Below are positions 37,227 to 45,743 of a stretch of DNA of 57,919 nucleotides, piece after piece. The notes below the pieces were generated by a model. It saw nothing but the letters and a program-made list of their open reading frames with translations, made no database searches and had not been told where the DNA came from. A program made the position numbers and the translations under genes. The DNA is taken from assembly GCA_964502525.1 (NCBI GenBank), contig CAZCXH010000007.1:1-57919 (forward strand). The letters are read 5' to 3'. The stretch's first letter is position 1, and every line of letters begins with the position of its first letter. The DNA comes from DATLYB01 sp964502525. GTDB lineage: Bacteria; Bacteroidota; Bacteroidia; Chitinophagales; CAIOSU01.

Positions 37227-37328
37227 AGGGCAGTTCTAAAAATTCTACCACTTACTCCCTCTCCTTCTGGAGCCTTCTGGAGAGGGAAGGGGTGAGGCGA
37301 TAAAAAGAGCAATTTTTAGAACTGCCCT
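37227..37328. repeat. MITE-like element with 18-bp terminal inverted repeats
   Basis: The ends AGGGCAGTTCTAAAAATT (37227-37244) and its complement (37311-37328) are perfect 18-bp inverted repeats. The inside contains CCCTCTCC...GGAGAGGG palindromic text. Related copies are at 52867-52964 (imperfect) and 46486-46507 (one end only). It lies in the divergent promoter region between the giant gene and mgtE. Confidence 0.8.
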
Positions 37329-37330
37329 AA

Positions 37331-37387
37331 AGTAATCAGTCCGGACTCCTCCGGTCTGACCGGAGGGCGGGGGGGAGGCTGGATCAA
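37331..37387. repeat. GC-rich palindromic repeat, left of mgtE
   Basis: The text GTCCGGACTCCTCCGG... to GGCGGGGGGGAGGCTGGA matches, in inverted orientation, the repeat at 39028-39077 on the other side of mgtE. It starts two bases after the 102-bp element ends. Confidence 0.65.
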
Positions 37388-37486
37388 AAGGCAGGAGTCA
37401 GATGGAATTGTCGCATTTGTAGAACTGTCCTGAAATTTGTCGCATACACAGAGTATAAAAAAGAAACTTGGCAGAGGTCGAGGTTT

Positions 37487-37494
37487 TAACTTTG
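37487..37494 (+). promoter_or_regulatory. Candidate -7 promoter element of mgtE
   Basis: TAACTTTG is a full TAnnTTTG match, with a TTG (-33) at 37468-37470, 16 bases upstream. It lies inside the open frame that continues 5' of the mgtE ATG and therefore decides the start at 37516. Confidence 0.5.
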
Positions 37495-37515
37495 CAACCT
37501 CAAGCGAAGCCGGAT

Positions 37516-38895
37516 ATGAAACGACAGCGCACCATCGAATCGGTGAACCAACTGATAGAAGCCGGTGACCTGAAGGCGCTGAAGAAGGCATTCAAAAACT
37601 GGCTCTCGCCCGAAATAGCGGGGCTGGTTGAAAAACTCCCCGATCAGCAGAAAGCGCTTGTTTTCGATGCTTTGTCGTATGGGCTGGTGCTGAAAGTGTT
37701 CAAGGTGCTGGAGCCTGCCACCCAAAAAGCGCTCATCAAAAATCTGAATCATGAGCAGGCGGCAAAAATTCTGAACGAAATTCAGCCTGATGACCGGACA
37801 GAATTTCTTTCAGAGCTGCCGAGCCGCACCGTCAAAGAACTCCTGCGGCTGCTTAAAGATGATGAGCGGCAAATCACGCTCTCATTGCTGGGCTATCCCG
37901 AGCACAGCGTGGGAAGGCTGATGACGCCCGAATACATTGCGGTGAAAAAAGAGTGGACGGTGAAGAAAGCGCTGGATTATGTGAGGGAATACGGCAAAGA
38001 CACGGAAACGATTAATGTATTATATGTCACCGATGAAAACGGGATGCTGGTTGACGACATCCGCATCAGAGAGTTCCTGCTGGTGCCGCCAGAAACGCAT
38101 GTGAGCGACCTGCTGAACTATAAGTTTATCTCATTCACGATGACGGACAGGGAAGAGGACGCGGTGAATGTATTCCGGAAAAACAACCGGGTAGCCTTGC
38201 CCGTGACCGATGCCAACGGGGTGATGCTCGGGATTGTGACCATTGATGACGTGCTGCGCCTTGCGGAAAAGGAGGGAACAGAAGACATCCAGAAGATGGG
38301 CGGCATGGAGGAGCTGGATGAGCCTTACCTCGCCACGCCATTCCTTAAGCTGATGAGAAAACGCTCAGGCTGGCTGGTGATACTGTTTCTGGGCGAGATG
38401 CTCACCGCAACGGCAATGAGTTTTTTCGAAGATGAAATCGCGCGGGCGGTGGTCCTCGCGCTGTTTGTTCCGCTTATCATCTCGAGCGGGGGCAACTCCG
38501 GCTCGCAAGCCTCCACGCTCATCATCCGGTCGCTGGCGTTAGGCGAGATAACATTAAAGGACTGGTGGAGAATCATGAGGCGTGAAATTTTTTCAGGACT
38601 GTTCCTCGGTTCTGTTTTGGGGATCATCGGCTTTGCAAGAATATCGGTCTGGAGCCAGTTCACCGGCATTTACGGACCTCACTGGCTGTTGGTGGCTGCT
38701 GTGGTGGCGCTTTCGCTGGTGGGAGTGGTGATGTGGGGAACATTGTCCGGCTCCATGCTTCCGCTGCTCATGAAGCGCCTGGGCTTCGACCCTGCCGCAT
38801 CTTCAGCGCCATTCGTGGCTACGCTCGTTGATGTTACGGGATTGATTATCTACTTCTCTGTGGCGCTGGTCTTGCTGAAAGGAACAATGCTATAG
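37516..38895 (+). CDS. mgtE: Magnesium transporter MgtE
   Basis: The product is about 459 residues. An N-terminal helical domain (VEKLPDQQKALVFDALSYG, then AAKILNEIQPDDRTEFLSEL) acts as Mg2+ sensor in the family. Two CBS domains follow (GRLMTPEYIAVKKEWTVKKA and FISFTMTDREEDAVNVF...NRVALPVTDANG). The C-terminal pore domain has five membrane helices with the conserved SSGGNSGSQASTLIIRSLAL. MgtE dimers let Mg2+ enter across the inner membrane when the sensor is empty. I chose the ATG at 37516 because a promoter element lies in the frame just upstream of it; a TTG at 37468 would start before that promoter. The gene is flanked by inverted copies of one repeat. Confidence 0.93.
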   Translation: MKRQRTIESVNQLIEAGDLKALKKAFKNWLSPEIAGLVEKLPDQQKALVFDALSYGLVLKVFKVLEPATQKALIKNLNHEQAAKILNEIQPDDRTEFLSELPSRTVKELLRLLKDDERQITLSLLGYPEHSVGRLMTPEYIAVKKEWTVKKALDYVREYGKDTETINVLYVTDENGMLVDDIRIREFLLVPPETHVSDLLNYKFISFTMTDREEDAVNVFRKNNRVALPVTDANGVMLGIVTIDDVLRLAEKEGTEDIQKMGGMEELDEPYLATPFLKLMRKRSGWLVILFLGEMLTATAMSFFEDEIARAVVLALFVPLIISSGGNSGSQASTLIIRSLALGEITLKDWWRIMRREIFSGLFLGSVLGIIGFARISVWSQFTGIYGPHWLLVAAVVALSLVGVVMWGTLSGSMLPLLMKRLGFDPAASSAPFVATLVDVTGLIIYFSVALVLLKGTML

Positions 38896-39027
38896 GATGA
38901 TTTATTATGATATGAATTGATTTGCAACCTTTCACGAAATCGCAATTAGTCATTGCAGGAATGATTGTATTTTATTCAGGCAATCGGTTTTGCGGCTTAC
39001 AATTCCATCCTAACTCCTGTCTTTTAA

Positions 39028-39077
39028 TCCAGCCTCACCCCCCGCCCAAGCGGAGAGAGGGGAGTCCGGGCTGATTA
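39028..39077. repeat. GC-rich palindromic repeat, right of mgtE
   Basis: The segment AATCCAGCCTCACCCCCCGC ... AGTCCGGGCTGATTA is the inverted counterpart of the repeat at 37331-37387. It lies in the 321-base gap between mgtE and rpsO, which otherwise holds only the rpsO promoter and a TTAACCGATTAACCAATTAA simple repeat. Confidence 0.65.
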
Positions 39078-39187
39078 CAAGCTATCTCAGGCATATTATT
39101 GATCTCGCATACAGTATAAAATCCGGCAATTTATCCCGCGTGATGTATAACCAGTCAACCGATTAACCAATTAACCGATTATTTTCC

Positions 39188-39195
39188 TACCTTTG
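39188..39195 (+). promoter_or_regulatory. Candidate -7 promoter element of rpsO-pnp
   Basis: TACCTTTG is a full TAnnTTTG match, 21 bases before the rpsO ATG at 39217. An in-frame TTG start inside this element (39193) can therefore be discounted. Confidence 0.5.
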
Positions 39196-39216
39196 CCCCC
39201 GCAAGAACGAAAAAGA

Positions 39217-39489
39217 ATGAGTCAATTAACAAAAGAACAGAAAGTAAAGCTGTTCAGGGAACATGGCGGATCTGAAAAGAACACGGGTTCTGCCAAGGCT
39301 CAGGTTGCCATGTTCACCGAAAGGATCAATTCAATTACGGAGCATCTCAAGACCAGGAAAAAAGATTATTCCACCACCCGGTCATTGGTAGGTTTGGTAG
39401 GCAAGCGCAGAAGGCTGCTCAACTACCTCCAGAAAACCGACCTCACCGGCTACAGGGAATTAGTCAAGACTCTTGACCTGAGAAAGTAG
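39217..39489 (+). CDS. rpsO: 30S ribosomal protein S15
   Basis: The 90-residue protein has the normal length and pattern of S15: FREHGGSEKNTGSAKAQVAM, then TEHLKTRKKDYSTTRSLVGL and VGKRRRLLNYLQKTDLTGYR. It binds 16S rRNA at the central domain early in 30S assembly. The start at 39217 gives the canonical N-terminus MSQLTKEQK. It is followed by pnp, the arrangement conserved in very many bacteria. Confidence 0.97.
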   Translation: MSQLTKEQKVKLFREHGGSEKNTGSAKAQVAMFTERINSITEHLKTRKKDYSTTRSLVGLVGKRRRLLNYLQKTDLTGYRELVKTLDLRK

Positions 39490-39612
39490 GCTGCGGATTT
39501 TCCGGACCCTGCATATTTTTTATTCACTTGGCAGATTTAAGAAATTCTACCATTTAAAAACCTCTCAATGTGAGAGGGGGTAGGCTGTAATTTCTGCTTA
39601 AAAACTTTCCTT

Positions 39613-41757
39613 ATGAAGCCACAAGGCATTATCAAGTCGTTTGACCTTGGAGATGGTCGGACAGTAACTATTGAAACCGGTCGTCTCGCAAAACAAGCTG
39701 ACGGAGCCGTTGTCGTAAAAATGGGCAACACCATGCTGCTCGCGGCAGTTGTCTCCGCGCAGGAAGCGAAAGAAGACGTGGATTTTCTTCCTCTGACGGT
39801 CGAGTACCGTGAGAAATACGCGTCAATGGGAAAATTTCCCGGAGGATTCTTCAAACGCGAAACACGCCCTTCCGAGCATGAGATTCTCGTGAGCCGTCTG
39901 GTTGACCGCGCCCTGCGCCCGCTTTTCCCGGATGACTATCATGCAGACACTCAGGTAATCATCAACCTCATCTCAGCCGAAAAAACCGTTCCGCCCGATG
40001 CGCTGGCAGGATTAGCTGCTTCCGCTGCTTTGGCGGTTTCAGATATACCGTTCAATGGCCCGGTTTCGGAAGTGCGCGTAGCGCGCATAGAAGGCAAGCT
40101 GGTTCTTAATCCTTCATTCGCAGATTTGGAAAAAGCGGATATTGATCTGATGGTGGCGGCAAGCGCTCACGACATCAATATGGTGGAAGGCGAGATGAAA
40201 GAAGTATCGGAGCAGGATATGGTAGAGGCGCTGAAGTTTGCTCATGAGGCTATCAAGAAGCAATGCGAAGTGCAGGTGGAACTGGCCAAGGCGGTCAATA
40301 AGGCGAAACGCGAATACAGCCATGAAGTGAATGATGCGGAATTGCAAAAGAAGCTTACCGATTTCTGTTATAAAAAATGCTACCAGTTTGCCAAAGAAGG
40401 CATTGCCGACAAGCACAAGCGCAGCGAAAGCTTCAGCGCGATAAAGGATGAATTTGTAGCAACACTCACGCCTGAAGAAGCCGAAGAGAAAAAAGCGTTG
40501 ATTGGAAGATATTTCCATAACGTGCATAAAGATGCGGTGCGCGACATGATGCTGAAAGAACGCGGAAGGTTGGACGGAAGAAAGCTCGATGAAATCCGTC
40601 CGATTTGGACCGAGGTGGATTACCTGCCCTCAGCGCACGGATCATCCATTTTTACAAGAGGTGAAACCCAATCGCTTACCACGGTCACGCTCGGAACCAA
40701 GTTTGACGAGCAGACCGTTGATGGCGCGGTGCTGGAAGGTTCCCATAAATTCATGCTGCATTACAATTTTCCCTCGTTTTCCACCGGTGAAGCGAAGCCC
40801 ATCCGCGCTACCAGCCGCAGGGAAATCGGTCATGGCAACCTCGCGCTGCGCGCGCTAAAGCCAATGGTTCCGCAGGATGAAAACAATCCCTACACGGTTC
40901 GCGTGGTATCCGATATTCTGGAATCAAACGGTTCCTCATCCATGGCGACAGTTTGCGCAGGCTCGATGGCGCTGATGGATGCAGGTGTAAAAATCAAGAA
41001 ACCCGTTTCCGGTATCGCCATGGGATTGATCACCAATGACAAAGGCGATTACTGCGTGCTGTCTGACATCCTCGGTGATGAAGACCATTTGGGCGACATG
41101 GATTTCAAAGTGTGCGGCACTGCCGATGGCATCACCGCCTGCCAGATGGACTTGAAAGTGAACGGACTTTCATTCAATGTGATGATGGAAGCGCTGCTCC
41201 AGGCAAAAGCAGGCAGGATGCACATCCTGGGTGAAATGCAAAAAACGATTTCACAGCCGAGGGAAGATTACAAATCGTTTGTGCCGCGAATCATCAAATA
41301 CACGATTGCGAAAGAATTTATTGGAGCGGTGATCGGACCGGGTGGAAAAGTTATTCAGGACATCCAGGCGACAACAGGCGCAACGGTTATCATTGAAGAA
41401 GTGGGTGAGTACGGAATCATTGACATCGTGTCCGACAATAAGGAAGCGATGGACAAAGCCCTCGCCCGCATCAAGGGAATCGTTGCGGTGCCTGAAGTTG
41501 GCGAAGCGTATGAAGGTATCGTGAAGTCCGTCATGCCTTACGGAGCCTTCGTGGAGTTCCTTCCCGGAAAACAGGGGTTGTTGCATATCTCCGAAATCTC
41601 CTGGTCGCGGCTCGAAAGCATGGATGGCGTCTTAAAAGAAGGCGACACCGTAAAAATCAAATTGCTTGATATTGATTCGCGCAGCGGCAAATTCAAGCTT
41701 TCCAGGAAAGTGTTGATGCCAAAGCCCGAACACAAGAAGCCGCAGACGCAGGATTAA
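39613..41757 (+). CDS. pnp: Polyribonucleotide nucleotidyltransferase (PNPase)
   Basis: The 714-residue protein carries two RNase PH-like halves (FLPLTVEYREKYASMGKFPG in the first; VLEGSHKFMLHYNFPSFSTG, then SDILGDEDHLGDMDFKV in the second), a KH domain (FIGAVIGPGGKVIQDIQATT) and a C-terminal S1 domain (YEGIVKSVMPYGAFVEFLPG). It degrades RNA 3' to 5' with phosphate and is part of RNA turnover complexes. The 123-base gap after rpsO contains a small palindrome (CCTCTCAATGTGAGAGGG near 39560), a possible RNA processing site. Confidence 0.97.
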   Translation: MKPQGIIKSFDLGDGRTVTIETGRLAKQADGAVVVKMGNTMLLAAVVSAQEAKEDVDFLPLTVEYREKYASMGKFPGGFFKRETRPSEHEILVSRLVDRALRPLFPDDYHADTQVIINLISAEKTVPPDALAGLAASAALAVSDIPFNGPVSEVRVARIEGKLVLNPSFADLEKADIDLMVAASAHDINMVEGEMKEVSEQDMVEALKFAHEAIKKQCEVQVELAKAVNKAKREYSHEVNDAELQKKLTDFCYKKCYQFAKEGIADKHKRSESFSAIKDEFVATLTPEEAEEKKALIGRYFHNVHKDAVRDMMLKERGRLDGRKLDEIRPIWTEVDYLPSAHGSSIFTRGETQSLTTVTLGTKFDEQTVDGAVLEGSHKFMLHYNFPSFSTGEAKPIRATSRREIGHGNLALRALKPMVPQDENNPYTVRVVSDILESNGSSSMATVCAGSMALMDAGVKIKKPVSGIAMGLITNDKGDYCVLSDILGDEDHLGDMDFKVCGTADGITACQMDLKVNGLSFNVMMEALLQAKAGRMHILGEMQKTISQPREDYKSFVPRIIKYTIAKEFIGAVIGPGGKVIQDIQATTGATVIIEEVGEYGIIDIVSDNKEAMDKALARIKGIVAVPEVGEAYEGIVKSVMPYGAFVEFLPGKQGLLHISEISWSRLESMDGVLKEGDTVKIKLLDIDSRSGKFKLSRKVLMPKPEHKKPQTQD

Positions 41758-41825
41758 GGAATAAGGAAGGGCATTTCAACCTGTCACGCAGCGAAATGGG
41801 CGATTATTGCAATCATCCCTTCGGG

Positions 41826-41833
41826 TATCTTTG
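41826..41833 (+). promoter_or_regulatory. Candidate -7 promoter element of the subtilisin-like protease gene
   Basis: TATCTTTG matches TAnnTTTG fully; a TTG lies 16 bases upstream (41807-41809). The element ends five bases before the only available ATG (41839), so the mRNA would be nearly leaderless. Confidence 0.5.
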
Positions 41834-41838
41834 TTTGC

Positions 41839-43911
41839 ATGTGTCTTCAATGCAGATTTTTCTGGATAAGCACATTCCTTCTTTCAACGGCAATCGCTGT
41901 ATGTCAGGACCGCATCCCCGGTCAAATTCTCGTTCAGATTAGAGAAGATTCCGGGACGGATCAATTTTTTAAAAATATTCTTCCAGCCCGCTCAAAAGTC
42001 AGGCTGCTCTCTGAAAGCTGGAACGTATGGCTTTTAGATGTTGCCGAAGGAGAAGAGGAGGCCTTCTTAGAAAAATTGCGTAAAGACCCTGCGGTAATAT
42101 TCGCGCAATTCAACCATCGCCTCGCCAGGCGGTCCATCATTCCCAACGACTCGCTGTTTTCGGGTCAATGGAATCTTGAGAACACCGGTCAGTCCAATGG
42201 AACTCCGGGCGCTGACATCAGCGCCACCGAAGCATGGGAATTAGGGGCAGGCGGTGTTACCGTGTTGGGCGACACCCTCATCATTGCCGTCATTGATGAA
42301 GGCTTTTACCTGCAGCACGAAGACCTCCGTTTCTGGAAAAACCGGCTCGACCCGCACAACGGCATTGATGACGACCTCAACGGATATATTGATGATTACA
42401 ACGGCTGGGATGTCGGGACTAATACGGATTCCATCCCGAATGATTCGCATGGAACGCATTGCGCGGGCATTGCCGCGGCAACAGGAAACAACGTCATTGG
42501 CGTTGCGGGCGTTGCTTACAATGCGCTGCTCATGCCGGTGAGCATCCCGGATTATGACGAAGCGGAGGTAGTCGCAGCTTATTCATATATATTTGATATG
42601 CGCAAGTTGTATAACAGCACCCTCGGACAAAAAGGCGCATTCGTTGTTGCAACAAACTCATCATTCGGAATAAACAACGGCAAGCCGGAAGATTTTCCGC
42701 TATGGTGCGCCATGTATGATTCATTGGGCAGTGTGGGCATCCTGAGCGTTGGAGCTACTGCGAACATTACCACTGACGTTGAAATAGCAGGTGACATTCC
42801 TTCATTATGCGTGAGTGATCATTTGATTATCGTGACAAACACCACCCGCTTCGATAATAAAAACAATACGGCTGCTTTTGGCGCGCAGTCGGTTGACCTT
42901 GGTGCGCCCGGAACAGCGATACCATCTACCATACCATTTAACAATTACAACATCCAATCCGGCACGTCCATGTCTGCCGCTCATGTGGCTGGAGCGGTTG
43001 CGCTGATGTATTCGGCTGTGTGCACGGGTTTCATTCAATCCTATCGCGATTATCCGGACAGCTTTTCTCTGATCGTGAAGGATTACATCCTGAAGGGTAC
43101 CGATCTATTGAATGATCTGGAAGGGCTTACCGTTTCAGGGGGCAGGCTTAACCTGTACAATAGCATGCATTCATTTTTTAATGATTACTGCGTGTCGTGC
43201 CTGCTCGTGGAGAACACGGTCAGCCCTGTATTGTGTCATGGCGATTCCAGCGGCAGCATTATTCTCTCTGTCTCACAAGGCTCGCCTCCGTATGGATATG
43301 AATGGTCGTCAGGAGATTCATCAACATCGCTGGCAGGATTGCCGCGCGGAAAATATTCCGTAAAAATCACCGATGCCAATGGGTGCGAGAAATACCGCTA
43401 CTATGAAATCACACAGCCATCAGCGCTGGCGGTGAATCTGATATCCGATTCTGCCGTCAACGGTGAAGATGGGGCGGCAACGGCATTCGTAAGCGGAGGG
43501 GTAGAGCCATATGCGTATCAATGGAATGATTCGAATAATTCAACCACTTCTTACGTTGAAGATTTGTCGCCCGGAGAATATATGGTCACGGTAACAGATG
43601 CCAATGGTTGCGTTGAGTCTAAATCAACTATCGTTGGCGGCTTTACCGGAATAAATTTTCCGAATCAATTTGTTCCTGCTGTAAAAATCCATCCTAACCC
43701 GGTCAGTTCCCTTGTTTGGGTTGAATTAGTTGGTCGAAAAAAATTCTCCACACAACTAAGTGTATCTGACGTGTCAGGAAAATTGTTGCTGGAAAGAAAT
43801 TTTTCCGGTGAAAAATTCCCGCTCGACTTCTCTGATTTTCAGCAGGGAAGCTATTTCATCAAAATAACCAATGAACAATATGCTGCTGTGAAAAAAGTTA
43901 TCAGACTGTAA
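41839..43911 (+). CDS. Secreted subtilisin-like (S8) protease with SprB repeats and type A T9SS domain
   Basis: The 690-residue protein has a signal peptide (FFWISTFLLSTAIAVCQ), a propeptide (about 25-95), and a subtilase domain with the triad Asp153 (IIAVIDEGF), His204 (SHGTHCAGIAA) and Ser377 (SGTSMSAAHVAGA). Two SprB-like repeats follow (VLCHGDSSGSIILSVSQG..., then SAVNGEDGAATAFVSGG...VTVTDANGCVESKS). The last 80 residues (VKIHPNPVSSLVWVEL ... YFIKI) form a type A T9SS sorting domain. It should be secreted across the outer membrane and attached or released there. The SprB repeats link it structurally to the adhesin at 10189-18585. Confidence 0.92.
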   Translation: MCLQCRFFWISTFLLSTAIAVCQDRIPGQILVQIREDSGTDQFFKNILPARSKVRLLSESWNVWLLDVAEGEEEAFLEKLRKDPAVIFAQFNHRLARRSIIPNDSLFSGQWNLENTGQSNGTPGADISATEAWELGAGGVTVLGDTLIIAVIDEGFYLQHEDLRFWKNRLDPHNGIDDDLNGYIDDYNGWDVGTNTDSIPNDSHGTHCAGIAAATGNNVIGVAGVAYNALLMPVSIPDYDEAEVVAAYSYIFDMRKLYNSTLGQKGAFVVATNSSFGINNGKPEDFPLWCAMYDSLGSVGILSVGATANITTDVEIAGDIPSLCVSDHLIIVTNTTRFDNKNNTAAFGAQSVDLGAPGTAIPSTIPFNNYNIQSGTSMSAAHVAGAVALMYSAVCTGFIQSYRDYPDSFSLIVKDYILKGTDLLNDLEGLTVSGGRLNLYNSMHSFFNDYCVSCLLVENTVSPVLCHGDSSGSIILSVSQGSPPYGYEWSSGDSSTSLAGLPRGKYSVKITDANGCEKYRYYEITQPSALAVNLISDSAVNGEDGAATAFVSGGVEPYAYQWNDSNNSTTSYVEDLSPGEYMVTVTDANGCVESKSTIVGGFTGINFPNQFVPAVKIHPNPVSSLVWVELVGRKKFSTQLSVSDVSGKLLLERNFSGEKFPLDFSDFQQGSYFIKITNEQYAAVKKVIRL

Positions 43912-43948
43912 TTGAGTTTGATGGCTTTCTGTTTATCTTCGGAATCTG

Positions 43949-43981
43949 AAACCTGACAGGTCTTGAAGACCTGTCAGGTTT
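43949..43981. repeat. 33-nt perfect hairpin just before recJ
   Basis: AAACCTGACAGGTCTT (43949-43964), one G, then AAGACCTGTCAGGTTT (43966-43981) form a perfect 16-bp palindrome. It lies between the protease stop and the recJ ATG, ending four bases before it. It could act as terminator, as RNA processing signal, or as a mobile palindromic unit. Confidence 0.85.
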
Positions 43982-43985
43982 ATTT

Positions 43986-45743
43986 ATGCAAAAACGTTGG
44001 CTTCTTCATCAACCCGAACACGACCGTGTTCTGCATCTTCAGCAAGAGCTGAAGATTCATCCTGCGTTATGCCGTTTGCTTGTTAATCGCGGCATCCATT
44101 CTTATGATGAAGCCAAGGTTTTTTTCCGCCCGCAATTAACACACCTGCATGATCCGTTCCTGATGCAGGATATGCACAAGGCGGTGGAAAGAATTGAAAG
44201 AGCGATGCGTGATGAGGAACACATTTTAGTTTATGGCGATTACGATGTTGACGGCACCACTGCTGTCGCGCTGATGTATTCTTTTCTTGGGGAGTTTTAC
44301 AACCGCATTGATTACTACGTGCCGCACCGCTACAAAGAAGGCTACGGCATCTCCAAGCAGGGCATTGACTACGCTCATCAGAAAGGCTGCAGGCTGATTA
44401 TCGCGCTTGATTGCGGAATCAGGTCGGTGGAGAAAGTGAAGTACGCGAATCAAATCGGCATGGACTTCATCATCTGCGACCATCACCTGCCCGGTGAAGA
44501 GCTGCCTCCGGCCCAGGCTGTTCTCGACCCAAAACGGGATGATTGCAGCTATCCTTACAAAGAGTTAAGCGGATGCGGCATTGGCTTCAAGCTCATCCAG
44601 GCTTTTGCGCAGAACAATCACATTCCTTCCGGGATTGTCGAAAAATATCTGGACCTCGTTGCCGTGAGCATCGCGTCAGACATTGTCCCAATCACTGGTG
44701 AAAACCGTGTGCTCGCCTATTACGGGATGAAACGCATCAACGAAAATCCGCGCAGGGGAATCAAATCGCTCATGGCAACCGGCAAGCTGAAAAAGGAACT
44801 TACTATTTCGGATGTTGTATTCGTTCTAGGTCCGCGCATTAATGCTGCCGGAAGGATGGATGATGCGCGCAACGCGGTGAAGCTGCTGATCTCAGAAACG
44901 TACGAGCATGCAGCCGCGAATGCCGAGTTTCTCAATCAGAAAAACACAGAGCGGAAACAGGTGGACAAAGACATTACTGATGAGGCGCTTGCGATGATCC
45001 AGGATGATCCTGAGTTGCAAAAGAAAAAGACAACGGTGCTCTCGCAACCGCACTGGCACAAAGGCGTGATTGGAATTGTCGCTTCGCGTCTGATTGAAAA
45101 CTATTATCGCCCTACCATCGTCTTCACCGAAGTTGACGGTATAATGACCGGTTCCGCCCGCTCGGTGAAGGGCTTCAACATCCATGATGCGATAAAAGAA
45201 TGCAGCGACCTGCTCGAACAGTTTGGCGGGCACATGTTTGCGGCAGGATTGAGCCTGAAGAAAGAAAACTTCGAAGCGTTTCAGAAACGGTTTGAAGAAG
45301 TGGTAAGAGAAACGATTAAAGAAGATTCATTGACTCCCGAAGTGAATATTGACGCTGAACTCAGCTTCACCGACATCAACGAAAAATTCCTGCATATCAT
45401 CAACCAGTTCGCACCCTTTGGTCCGGGAAACATGAAGCCGGTGTTCGTGAGCCGTAACGTGCGTGACAGAGGATATTCGCGGGTGGTAGGCGAGGAGCAT
45501 CTAAAACTCGAACTCACGCAGGACGAAGGACGCTGCTGCAAAGGCATTGCATTTGGCATGGGTGACCTTGCAGAAAAAATCTTCCACACCGGAACCGAAA
45601 AGCGTTTCGACATCTGCTACACGCTCGAAGAAAATGAGTGGCATGGGATAAAGAAGATTGAGCTGAACGTGAGGGATATTAAAATTCCCGAACAGATTCC
45701 ATCCCTTCAAGAGATGGAATCTGTGTCTCAAATTAAGCAATGA
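43986..45743 (+). CDS. recJ: Single-stranded-DNA-specific exonuclease RecJ
   Basis: The 585-residue protein has the DHH phosphoesterase motifs: YGDYDVDGTTAVALM near residue 85, RLIIALDCGIRS, and IICDHHLPGEELP. The DHHA1 domain has GGHMFAAGLSLKKENF. A C-terminal OB-fold follows. RecJ degrades single-stranded DNA 5' to 3' in recombination and mismatch/base-excision repair. Its last four bases overlap lptB (ATGA), so translation is coupled although the two functions differ. The hairpin directly upstream may affect its translation. Confidence 0.96.
   Translation: MQKRWLLHQPEHDRVLHLQQELKIHPALCRLLVNRGIHSYDEAKVFFRPQLTHLHDPFLMQDMHKAVERIERAMRDEEHILVYGDYDVDGTTAVALMYSFLGEFYNRIDYYVPHRYKEGYGISKQGIDYAHQKGCRLIIALDCGIRSVEKVKYANQIGMDFIICDHHLPGEELPPAQAVLDPKRDDCSYPYKELSGCGIGFKLIQAFAQNNHIPSGIVEKYLDLVAVSIASDIVPITGENRVLAYYGMKRINENPRRGIKSLMATGKLKKELTISDVVFVLGPRINAAGRMDDARNAVKLLISETYEHAAANAEFLNQKNTERKQVDKDITDEALAMIQDDPELQKKKTTVLSQPHWHKGVIGIVASRLIENYYRPTIVFTEVDGIMTGSARSVKGFNIHDAIKECSDLLEQFGGHMFAAGLSLKKENFEAFQKRFEEVVRETIKEDSLTPEVNIDAELSFTDINEKFLHIINQFAPFGPGNMKPVFVSRNVRDRGYSRVVGEEHLKLELTQDEGRCCKGIAFGMGDLAEKIFHTGTEKRFDICYTLEENEWHGIKKIELNVRDIKIPEQIPSLQEMESVSQIKQ

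Noticed and set aside
37468..37515. TTG-initiated N-terminal extension of MgtE
   Set aside because: A full TAnnTTTG promoter element lies inside it, and that TTG is better explained as the -33 element.
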